9,357 nucleotides of DNA from DUMJ01 sp964655195 (GTDB lineage: Bacteria > DUMJ01), in the NCBI GenBank assembly GCA_964655195.1, contig CAZZLK010000119.1:1-9357 (forward strand), written 5' to 3'. Shown here one piece after another: positions 1 through 6,106 of this stretch. Positions within the stretch are counted from its first letter, which is position 1, and each line of letters starts with the position of its first letter. The position numbers and the translations under genes were made by a program. The notes beneath the pieces are model-generated. The model worked only from the letters and a program-made list of their open reading frames with translations. It was not told where the DNA came from and ran no database searches.

Positions 1-1622
1 CCTATATATGTCTCTATAGTAAGCACCTTATTTGAAGGGCTTATACTATTTAAGGTACCACCATCCAGTGTTATTATCCATCTGGCAGTATTCTTGGGGC
101 TATCACCTGACGTAGTCAAGTCTTGCCAAGCAGAATAATCAGAAGATGTTCCCACCGGACAAGGGATGTATTCGAGACCATAGAGTTTGTAACTGCTAGA
201 TAATCCTGTCCTGCTCGAACTATGATACGGACATTTGGTTGGTGTATTCTTAAGTAGAATCTTAGTGCCTATAAAATTTCCATTATCATCATAGAGCACT
301 CTAGCTTCGTAATGAGAAGGAGAACCTGCAGTAACTCTGGTATATTGTGTGGTTGCATCTCCCTGTATAAATTCTATATGTTTTATACCTTCTATAATAC
401 CATCATTATTTCCATCGAGATTTACTCCCCTTACAAGGACAGTAATATAATTTACTATATCTGGAGAAGAATACTCTGGCATAAGATAGGCATAGACCCT
501 CAACTTTACATCTTCACCGACATTATATTTCAGTTTCTCTGAATGTGTCACTACCCTTACACCAGGATAATTCGTTGGGTCTTTAGCAGGATCAGAATAA
601 TTTCTCAAAGGAGGGAACGGCATCAGCTCACCGTGAAGATTTATTATTATAGAATTCTTATACTTGTCTGGATCTGAAAACAGGTCTTCCATCAGCATTC
701 GCCAGCTTGGTTCCAGGTTCGGATTGGACTGTTTTTCATAGTTATATCTTAGCGATTCATCCGGGTATCTCATACTGTGGTTGAATTGGTCAGCCAATGC
801 GTATGTGCCATCATTTGGGGACCCATCTATATTTAATTTACCCTTTATAAAGTTTGCATCATAGTAGTATGAGTTAGCCTGGAGAGAATTATTCAATAAC
901 CCCGGGTAAAGATAAGCCCAGGGAATAGAAGATGCAACTGTATTATCCTTATTTATATATGGCCTATAGTATTCGTCCCTTCCATAGGAGAGTCTTGTTA
1001 TCCAGTGAGTTCTTATTGTAAGATTTGGATTCCTAGATTCCATCTCACTTATAGCACTATCTATCATCATTCTGAGGTTTGTGGTATTTACCCACCAACC
1101 AGGTACATTTTCAATGGCAATAAGATACACATCATAGACCTGTTGGGGGATATCTGGAGAACCCATTGTAGAGATTATTGTACTTATGTTAGCTAGCCTT
1201 CGATAGTCACTTCCAGCCTTTTTAAATATCTCAACTATAACATATCTTACATCACGGCTCTCCACATTGGGTAATCTTTTTACCGTTATTCTTCTGTAGA
1301 ATCTCCAGCTTCCGTCACCCAGTTTACTATTTCCACTCATTATATGATCAGGGGTAGCGTTTTTTATTGTTGTCAAAACCGGATTATAACCTGTTCCATC
1401 ATCAAAATTATCCAGATACTCTGCCCTCTTCTCTTCCCCTTTTCTTATATAGCTTTTAAGTTCCTCTATCAGCTGGTTTGCCTTGACGTTTGCAAAGGCG
1501 ATATCTTGGTTACTGGAAGTATAATTGAACGTCATAGCAATATAGTTAGCCATAATGGCAAAGACTATTCCGAGGACAAGTAAACCTATCACAACTTCTA
1601 TCAGGGTAAACCCTTTTTTCAT
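1..1622 (-). CDS. Large type IV prepilin-like protein (N-terminal methylation motif), C-terminus beyond left edge
   Basis: An open frame of 540 codons runs without a stop from the ATG at 1622 to the window edge. The N-terminus MKKGFTLIEVVIGLLVLGIV is a textbook class III prepilin signal: prepilin peptidase would cut after Gly4, Phe5 becomes the methylated residue, and the conserved Glu sits at mature position 5. A hydrophobic helix (about residues 5-28) follows, which would anchor the protein and pack into a pilus or pseudopilus core. The remainder is a large, polar, Tyr/Asn-rich exported domain that I do not recognise. Around residues 365-440 it has an Ig-like look, with an EF-hand/dockerin-like loop starting at Asp403 (DGNNDGIIEGIK). 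Two CP motifs (Cys464, Cys488) could form a disulfide. Most pilins are 120-200 aa, so this is far oversized and suits a minor, tip-located or adhesive subunit. Its ATG overlaps the stop of the upstream PilX-like gene (ATGA), with GAGGTG at 1628-1633 as ribosome binding site. The prepilin class is clear; the role is inferred. Confidence 0.85.
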   Translation of the reverse strand, partial: MKKGFTLIEVVIGLLVLGIVFAIMANYIAMTFNYTSSNQDIAFANVKANQLIEELKSYIRKGEEKRAEYLDNFDDGTGYNPVLTTIKNATPDHIMSGNSKLGDGSWRFYRRITVKRLPNVESRDVRYVIVEIFKKAGSDYRRLANISTIISTMGSPDIPQQVYDVYLIAIENVPGWWVNTTNLRMMIDSAISEMESRNPNLTIRTHWITRLSYGRDEYYRPYINKDNTVASSIPWAYLYPGLLNNSLQANSYYYDANFIKGKLNIDGSPNDGTYALADQFNHSMRYPDESLRYNYEKQSNPNLEPSWRMLMEDLFSDPDKYKNSIIINLHGELMPFPPLRNYSDPAKDPTNYPGVRVVTHSEKLKYNVGEDVKLRVYAYLMPEYSSPDIVNYITVLVRGVNLDGNNDGIIEGIKHIEFIQGDATTQYTRVTAGSPSHYEARVLYDDNGNFIGTKILLKNTPTKCPYHSSSRTGLSSSYKLYGLEYIPCPVGTSSDYSAWQDLTTSGDSPKNTARWIITLDGGTLNSISPSNKVLTIETYI

Positions 1623-2707
1623 CGGTTCACCTCTTTTATAAGAGGGGTAGCTCTCCTGTAGAGTCCTACCCTCCGTTTCATCATATCGATAATATTCTTA
1701 TCATAATCTATCTCAGATATCTCTCCTGTTCCTTCTATGTTTACAACTGAACCTGTCACAACAAGGCACCCAGATATAAGAGATGGAGCCTGCTGAATAT
1801 AGTTACTGCTGGCATTTCCAACTACATATATGAGTCCGGTAAAATTACTATTACTCCCTGCCTGGATATTCAAATTTCCATTTACGATGAGGATACCTCC
1901 TCCATTTAAGGGTCTGGTCCTTCCAAACTGTGCGTTACCATCGATATATATCAGAGCTGAGCTTGGTAGTTTCTCAGGCAATTCATTTACACTTGAGACA
2001 CTTATATCGGCAAGATTACTCAACTCATCTAGAGAAAGTCCAAAAATAGATTGAGGGTCTAGAGACATAAATTGATTCTCTAAAATTGTTCCCTGTACAT
2101 CTCCAGTCTTTGTAATCTTACCATTAGTAGCTATTCCACCACGTATCCTTCCTCCTCTACCTATTATTACATTCTTCTCAGCTAGGATTGCAGATTCAAC
2201 AGGTAGCGTTACTCCCATTCTTCTTATCTCTGTGGAAAGTTTACTCTGTCCAAGTATCCTGTTAGGTGCTTCATTGAACTTTTTATTTGGGTCCAGCTTT
2301 TGAAAGACATAACCGTAGCTTGTGATCTTCCAGATACTTCCTGCCTGTGTAAGCCCCCTTTTTATAGAAACATCCTCCACCTCACTCTTAGAGACTTCGT
2401 ATCTGCCGTAGATATTCCCTGAGATTAAGTATTCTCTTACCAACCCTATACTGGGATCCTCGGTATCCTCTCCTTGGGGAGAAAACTCTATTACAGGTTG
2501 AGACAGCTGTCTTTTAAACCAGGATATTGTTTCCTCAATCCCAGCATTGGCAACCTCATCTGCTTTTAGGTTTACATCAAAACTCACCTTTAAGCCTTTC
2601 TGGAGATTCAGCACTATAGCCATCCCTACGGCGATGAATGCACTGAGGACTAAAATCAAAAGAATTATAAACACCAAAATAAAACCTTCATTTCTATTTT
2701 TACTCAT
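1619..2707 (-). CDS. PilX-like minor pilin / pilus assembly protein with beta-helix-like C-terminal domain
   Basis: The protein has 362 residues. A short basic N-terminus ending at Gly8 is followed by a long hydrophobic segment (FILVFIILLILVLSAFIAVG, residues 9-28). This matches PilX/GspK-type pilins, which often lack the Glu at mature position 5; here that position is Phe13. Residues 30-160 hold a charged region with FKRQL and ITSYGYV segments. From about residue 168 the sequence turns into short repeating beta-strand stretches, such as AILAEKNVIIGRGGRIRGGI and, near 265-330, GGGILIVNGNLNIQ and FTGLIYVVGNA. This is the pattern of the beta-helical C-terminal region found in bacterial PilX-like proteins (DUF7305 type) and loosely resembles bactofilins. 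It probably works as a minor pilin or pilus-initiation subunit in the cell envelope. It is first in the operon, behind the promoter at 2740-2768 and an AGGGAGG ribosome binding site (2711-2717), and is coupled to the following large prepilin. Family assignment is by pattern, not a search. Confidence 0.75.
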   Translation of the reverse strand: MSKNRNEGFILVFIILLILVLSAFIAVGMAIVLNLQKGLKVSFDVNLKADEVANAGIEETISWFKRQLSQPVIEFSPQGEDTEDPSIGLVREYLISGNIYGRYEVSKSEVEDVSIKRGLTQAGSIWKITSYGYVFQKLDPNKKFNEAPNRILGQSKLSTEIRRMGVTLPVESAILAEKNVIIGRGGRIRGGIATNGKITKTGDVQGTILENQFMSLDPQSIFGLSLDELSNLADISVSSVNELPEKLPSSALIYIDGNAQFGRTRPLNGGGILIVNGNLNIQAGSNSNFTGLIYVVGNASSNYIQQAPSLISGCLVVTGSVVNIEGTGEISEIDYDKNIIDMMKRRVGLYRRATPLIKEVNR

Positions 2708-2739
2708 AGCCCTCCCTCGAATACCTATTACTAAGGTAT

Positions 2740-2768
2740 ATTATATCATATGAAAAATATCTTCTAAA
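2740..2768 (-). promoter_or_regulatory. Promoter of the PilX-like/prepilin operon
   Basis: On the minus strand a perfect TATAAT (-10, 2740-2745) lies 17 nt downstream of TTTAGA (-35, 2763-2768, four of six consensus bases). Transcription would begin near 2733, giving a leader of about 25 nt that contains the AGGGAGG ribosome binding site before the ATG at 2707. The upstream gene's terminator at 2788-2828 lies just before it, so the pilin operon is likely a separate transcription unit. Confidence 0.6.
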
Positions 2769-2787
2769 ATAGTATTGGATATTAACT

Positions 2788-2828
2788 ACAGATAAAATAA
2801 ATAGGCTGGCAGAATGCCAGCCCTATAA
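2788..2828 (-). terminator. Rho-independent terminator of the MCP gene
   Basis: The minus strand reads GGCTGGCA-TTC-TGCCAGCC, an uninterrupted 8-bp GC-rich stem with a 3-nt loop. It extends outward through ATAG/CTAT with a single bulged G. It is followed by a T-rich run (TTTATTTTATC at 2790-2800). The hairpin sits about 20 nt after the MCP stop codon, as expected for an intrinsic terminator. There is no comparable T-run on the plus-strand side, so it should work in the minus direction only. Confidence 0.85.
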
Positions 2829-2846
2829 TTGCCTATTAATCTAATT

Positions 2847-4565
2847 TTAGACCTTAAATCTACCTATACTCTCCTTCAACTCCCTTATTAAGTCTGATAG
2901 CTGCTGTATATTAGCAGTAACTTCTTCGATAGATGCAGTCACTTCCTCTGTAGCAGCAGACGTCTCCTCTGCAGAAGCAGCATTCTCTTCTGCTATAGCA
3001 GCGACTCCCTGTATTGCATCAGAAATCCTTCTTCCACTCTCTAACAATCTGTTTATATTTGATACTATGTTTTGAACCATACTCATAGCCTTATTATTTG
3101 CCTGATAGATGGTATTGAAAGTTTCGGTAACTTTATCTCCTATCTCTACCTGTCTTGATATTGTTTTTACTGCCTCATCAGTACTCTCGGCTGCTCTATT
3201 AATCTGATTTCTTATCTCATCTACAAATTGTGATATCCTCTGTGCACTCTGATTAGACTCTTCCGCCAGCTTCCTCACCTCATCGGCTACAACCGCAAAA
3301 CCTCGCCCTGCTTCTCCTGCCCTGGCAGCTTCTATAGCTGCGTTCAGTGCCAAAAGATTGGTCTGAGAGCTTATACTTGATATGGTCTCTACAATACGGC
3401 CAATCTCTCCTGCTGCAAGCTCAAGTTCATCCATCACCTTAACAACGGAGTTGGTTGCCTGCATTGTCTGGGAAAAACCTTTATTAAGCTCCTCAATGAC
3501 AAGTCTTCCCTCATCGGTAAACCTTACCGTATCCATAGCGGATTTCTCTACGTTAGATGCGTTCTGTGCTAGTTCCTCTATATTCTTACTTATACTCTCC
3601 ACCTCTGTAGAAGCAGAAGTTACATTCTTTGCGGTCTCCTGAGCCCCACCGGCTACTCCCTGGGAAGTTGTTGAAATCTGCTGAACTGCAAGAGAGGTCT
3701 GATTGATGGCTTCCGATATATGAGAATTCAGGGTCGAGACAGAGGATATAGCTTCTAAGATTCCCATAATTAACTTTCTTAGCTCATTAACCATAGTATT
3801 TATACCATTAGCAATCTTACCTAACTCGTCGGACTGATTGATATCCAGAAATTCCGAGAAATCATAGTTAGATATTTTACTCAGATAGTCCAGAATCCTT
3901 CTCAAGACCCTATTCAAAGGAATTGATATTAGAAGGATAATAACCGCTCCCAGTATAGCAAATCCTACCATTATCAGTCTGATTCGATTAGCAATGGAAG
4001 ATTTCATAGCTACCAAATCATCCACGTATATCCCTGTACCTATGATCCATTTCCAGGGATCAAATCCCTTAACATAACTCACTTTGGGCTGTGGTTTCTC
4101 CTTCCCTGGCTTTGGCCATTGATATTTTACAACACCTTCGCCTTTCTTTTTTACCACATCTACCATTGCAACAAACAACTTGAATCCTGTAGGGTCCGCA
4201 TAGTTTGATAGGTCCTGTCCATCCATCTCGGATTTTATAGGATGCATAACCATAACCGGAGTATAGTCATTTATCCAGAAATAGTCACTATCTCCATACC
4301 GGAGATTCTTGAGGGCCAACTTTGCCATCTCTTTAGCCTCATCTTCCGTCATCTTCCCAGATTTATAGAGATTATAATAGTACTGAACTATGCCCATAGA
4401 TGTCTCAACTAAGTTCCTGGTCTTTCTTATAGCTTCATTCTCCAGGCTAGAACCTATAAAAGGTACTATAAAAGCCTCGCTTAAAATAACAAATGATAGG
4501 ATGAGTATAACACCCAGAAAAATGATCTTTGTTACAAGCTTTACATTGCCAAAAGCAATCTTCAT
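2847..4565 (-). CDS. Methyl-accepting chemotaxis protein with single Cache (sCache_2) sensor
   Basis: A membrane chemoreceptor of 572 aa from the chosen start. TM1 spans about residues 12-37. A periplasmic or external sensor (about 40-190) carries sCache_2 hallmarks: DYFWINDYTPVMVMHP (94-109), YQWPKPG (148-154) and PWKWIIGTGIYVDD (170-183). TM2 is about 195-215, followed by HAMP (about 217-270) and the long coiled-coil signalling domain. The conserved hairpin tip is at about 390-435 (SSQTNLLALNAAIEAARAGE, then GRGFAVVADEVRKLAEES). The Glu/Ala-rich segment EENAASAEETSAATEEV near the C-terminus is a methylation helix. There is no CheR-binding pentapeptide; the protein ends GRFKV. In characterised family members sCache_2 binds small carboxylates such as acetate, pyruvate or lactate; the ligand here is unknown. 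An upstream in-frame ATG at 4589 would add eight residues (MPSRRRMK), but it overlaps the ribosome binding site, so I chose 4565; 4571 is the alternative. No CheA/CheW genes are nearby, and the receptor lies just upstream of the pilin operon. Confidence 0.93.
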   Translation of the reverse strand: MKIAFGNVKLVTKIIFLGVILILSFVILSEAFIVPFIGSSLENEAIRKTRNLVETSMGIVQYYYNLYKSGKMTEDEAKEMAKLALKNLRYGDSDYFWINDYTPVMVMHPIKSEMDGQDLSNYADPTGFKLFVAMVDVVKKKGEGVVKYQWPKPGKEKPQPKVSYVKGFDPWKWIIGTGIYVDDLVAMKSSIANRIRLIMVGFAILGAVIILLISIPLNRVLRRILDYLSKISNYDFSEFLDINQSDELGKIANGINTMVNELRKLIMGILEAISSVSTLNSHISEAINQTSLAVQQISTTSQGVAGGAQETAKNVTSASTEVESISKNIEELAQNASNVEKSAMDTVRFTDEGRLVIEELNKGFSQTMQATNSVVKVMDELELAAGEIGRIVETISSISSQTNLLALNAAIEAARAGEAGRGFAVVADEVRKLAEESNQSAQRISQFVDEIRNQINRAAESTDEAVKTISRQVEIGDKVTETFNTIYQANNKAMSMVQNIVSNINRLLESGRRISDAIQGVAAIAEENAASAEETSAATEEVTASIEEVTANIQQLSDLIRELKESIGRFKV

Positions 4566-4571
4566 TTTCAT

Positions 4572-4579
4572 CCTCCTCC
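4572..4579 (-). promoter_or_regulatory. Ribosome binding site deciding the MCP start
   Basis: GGAGGAGG lies 6 nt before the ATG at 4565 and directly abuts the ATG at 4571. In the longer reading frame starting at 4589 these bases would be codons for Arg-Arg-Arg, a typical sign of an over-extended start. It therefore supports 4565 (or 4571) as the true start. Confidence 0.75.
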
Positions 4580-4597
4580 TACTAGGCATTTTTGTTT

Positions 4598-4626
4598 ATA
4601 TTAATCACATATTAGTTAGCTTTCAA
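4598..4626 (-). promoter_or_regulatory. Promoter of the MCP gene
   Basis: On the minus strand TTGAAA (-35, 4621-4626, five of six consensus bases) is followed after exactly 17 nt by TAATAT (-10, 4598-4603, four of six). Transcription would start near 4591, practically at the discarded ATG at 4589, which again favours the shorter MCP start. It lies in the 91-nt gap after the ATPase gene, so the MCP can be expressed independently, although no strong terminator blocks readthrough from the ATPase. Confidence 0.5.
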
Positions 4627-4656
4627 CACTCTATCGAACAATTATGAATAGAGCCC

Positions 4657-5895
4657 TTATAGCCACCACCAGGGAACAGCTATCACTTTTGAGTGAAGAT
4701 ATCTTACAGATTCTCCATTATAAATAAGTACTCCCCTTACGGCATTGGGATTTTCTTCGACAAAGTCTATTAGATTTTTAATATCCTTAACTGCAGGTTT
4801 TTCAGTAAGTTTAACCTCAAAGGCAAGAAGCCTTCTTCCCCATTCGAAGATAAAATCTACCTCTTTTCCAGAGACAGATCTATAGTAGTAGAGATTCCCT
4901 TTTGGAGTAAGAAGTCCTGAGTAGACCTGAAGATGCAAGAAGATCATAGTTTCAAAAAAACCACCTAACTCACGAGCATTAATTAGACTCTCCTCATTGT
5001 GATATCCTGATAAATAAGCACAAAGGGCAGGATCTATAAAGAATACCTTGGGAGATTTTATTAACCTCTTGAGTCTATTAGAAAAATAAGCGGGTATCTT
5101 TCTGATTATATTCAAGATCTCTAAAAGCTTTAGATATCTATGTACCGTAGGTTGACTTATTCCTATATCTCTTGCTATCTCCGTCTGATTTATTATATTT
5201 CCACTTCTCGGGGCTAAAGCTTCCATCAATCTTCTAAAATCAATAAGGTTCTCTATTTGAGAAAGTTCCCTAAGGTCTCTCTCCAAATAGGTCTTAATAT
5301 ATCCTTCCCACCATAAAAGGATAGAATCTAGATCATCTATATATAAGAGTGGGGGCATAAAGCCTTTTAAAATAAAAGGAATTGGATCAACTTTTTCTAA
5401 AGTCTCTTCTTCAATTATACCTTCCTGCCATAATCTCAAAAAATTACTTTTTTCTATCTCATCCTCAATTTCACAGTAGATCATAGGAAACATCTCAAAA
5501 TAAATCGCTCTTCCAGCAAGACTTTCAGAAACTTCTCTCATAAGTAGTAAATTTGAGGACCCTGAAAGAATAAATTTCGTCCTTCTTTGAGTTTTATCTA
5601 CTGTATTTTTTATAGCTGAAAGGATCTCCGGAGCTTTTTGAACTTCATCTATAATAATCTTATCTGCCCTTACCCATAGGGAGTAAGGGTCTAGTTTAGC
5701 CTGCTCCAATACGGAAAATTCATCTAAATTTAAGTATCTAAAGTCTGGGAACTCTTTCTGGAGAAAAGTGCTTTTCCCTACCTGTCTTGCCCCTGTCAAA
5801 ACTACAATAGGGAAACTCTCTATAGCCTTTTTAATCTTCTCTCCTATCAGTCTTTTCCTGTATTTTAATTCAGAACCTGAATGATTTTCATTCAT
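4657..5895 (-). CDS. AAA_14/DUF4143 family ATPase with PD-(D/E)XK-like C-terminal domain
   Basis: A 412-aa predicted cytoplasmic ATPase. Near the N-terminus VVLTGARQVGKST (residues 31-43) is the Walker A motif and KIIIDEVQKAPE (Asp83-Glu84) the Walker B motif. A serine-rich sensor-1-like strand, FILSGSSNLLL, follows at about 105-115. A helix-turn-helix segment, EIARDIGISQPTVHRYLKLL (about 230-260), precedes the DUF4143 region. The C-terminus has VDFIFE...LAFEVKL (Asp347, then Glu360-x-Lys362), the usual restriction-endonuclease-like motif of this family. The family is very common and frequently multicopy in anaerobes and archaea; its function is not established, and links to DNA processing or toxin-antitoxin behaviour are speculative. 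The longest frame opens at a TTG (5931) that overlaps the promoter, so I took the first ATG, at 5895. It has no Shine-Dalgarno sequence and may be leaderless. The gene lies divergently from the sugar operon. Confidence 0.9.
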   Translation of the reverse strand: MNENHSGSELKYRKRLIGEKIKKAIESFPIVVLTGARQVGKSTFLQKEFPDFRYLNLDEFSVLEQAKLDPYSLWVRADKIIIDEVQKAPEILSAIKNTVDKTQRRTKFILSGSSNLLLMREVSESLAGRAIYFEMFPMIYCEIEDEIEKSNFLRLWQEGIIEEETLEKVDPIPFILKGFMPPLLYIDDLDSILLWWEGYIKTYLERDLRELSQIENLIDFRRLMEALAPRSGNIINQTEIARDIGISQPTVHRYLKLLEILNIIRKIPAYFSNRLKRLIKSPKVFFIDPALCAYLSGYHNEESLINARELGGFFETMIFLHLQVYSGLLTPKGNLYYYRSVSGKEVDFIFEWGRRLLAFEVKLTEKPAVKDIKNLIDFVEENPNAVRGVLIYNGESVRYLHSKVIAVPWWWL

Positions 5896-5902
5896 ATAGT
5901 GA

Positions 5903-5931
5903 ATAATAATACAGATTTCGCAAAAAAGCAA
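5903..5931 (-). promoter_or_regulatory. Probable leaderless promoter of the ATPase gene
   Basis: Minus strand: TTGCTT (-35, 5926-5931), 17-nt spacer, TATTAT (-10, 5903-5908, five of six consensus bases). The ATG at 5895 is 7 nt beyond the -10 box, so transcription would begin at or next to the start codon. There is no purine-rich ribosome binding site upstream, unlike the strong AGGAGG sites of the other genes here. Confidence 0.45.
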
Positions 5932-5946
5932 GTTGTATCCAATCTA

Positions 5947-5955
5947 TGGTATAAT
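5947..5955 (+). promoter_or_regulatory. Extended -10 promoter of the remnant-pfkB-GH31 operon
   Basis: TGGTATAAT is a perfect -10 hexamer (5950-5955) with the TGn extension. No convincing -35 hexamer is found 16-18 nt upstream, which fits an extended -10 promoter. Transcription would start near 5962, about 16 nt before the AGGAGG (5978-5983) of the first ORF. The divergent ATPase promoter lies only some 15-20 bp away, so the two could interfere or share a regulator. Confidence 0.65.
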
Positions 5956-5989
5956 AGAATGGTTATAAGAGTTTATCAGGAGGTTTGGA

Positions 5990-6088
5990 ATGCTGGTTAG
6001 ATTCTTGGGTGCAGCTGGAGAGGTAACTGGTTCAAACTATCTCCTTAAGGCGGTGTCTATAATACTCAGAGAGATTAACGAAAAATAA
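5990..6088 (+). pseudogene. N-terminal remnant of a metallo-beta-lactamase/beta-CASP ribonuclease, 32 codons
   Basis: This short ORF starts with ATG, 6 nt after AGGAGG (5978-5983), and ends with TAA. Residues 1-20 contain RFLGAAGEVTGSNYLL, which matches the start of RNA-degrading beta-CASP metallo-beta-lactamases; Thermus TTHA0252, as I recall it, begins with a closely similar GAAREVTGS segment. In such proteins this strand is followed by the next strand and a VDCG-type turn, then HxHxDH. Here the resemblance stops after Lys20, and a 12-residue tail (AVSIILREINEK) leads to the stop. No metal-binding motif is present in any frame before pfkB begins 18 nt later, so catalytic activity is impossible. 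The simplest reading is an internal deletion that fused the gene's start to another segment. Because promoter, ribosome binding site and frame are intact, it may still be translated as a small leader peptide ahead of pfkB. Confidence 0.7.
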
Positions 6089-6094
6089 TCTTTC

Positions 6095-6100
6095 AGGAGG
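6095..6100 (+). promoter_or_regulatory. Ribosome binding site supporting the GTG start of the PfkB kinase
   Basis: AGGAGG ends 6 nt before GTG at 6107. No ATG occurs at a suitable distance, so this site fixes an unusual GTG initiation codon for the kinase. It lies between the stop of the preceding short ORF (6088) and the kinase start. Confidence 0.8.
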
Positions 6101-6106
6101 TTATCC

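Noticed and set aside
312..1583. Plus-strand open frames at 312-542, 1005-1196 and 1344-1583
   Set aside because: They lie antisense to the continuous 540-codon prepilin frame, have no ribosome binding sites, and encode low-complexity Ile/Tyr/Cys-rich sequences without recognisable motifs.
4390..4647. Plus-strand open frame over the MCP start and its promoter
   Set aside because: It is the antisense of the MCP N-terminal region, without a ribosome binding site; its hydrophobic look is a mirror of the TM1 codons.
4629..4653. Inverted repeat CTCTAT/ATAGAG between the ATPase stop and the MCP -35 box
   Set aside because: The stem is only 6 bp, AT-rich, with a 13-nt loop and no T-run, so it is too weak to call a terminator, and nothing supports an operator.
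5896..5931. Twelve-residue N-terminal extension of the ATPase from a TTG at 5931
   Set aside because: The TTG overlaps the candidate -35 box, has no ribosome binding site, and the extra residues (LFCEICIIIHY) do not resemble the start of the AAA_14 family.
5976..6102. Ten-base direct repeat TCAGGAGGTT at 5976-5985 and 6093-6102
   Set aside because: Both copies coincide with ribosome binding sites and are explained by the Shine-Dalgarno consensus; flanking bases differ, so it is not evidence of duplication or an attachment site.
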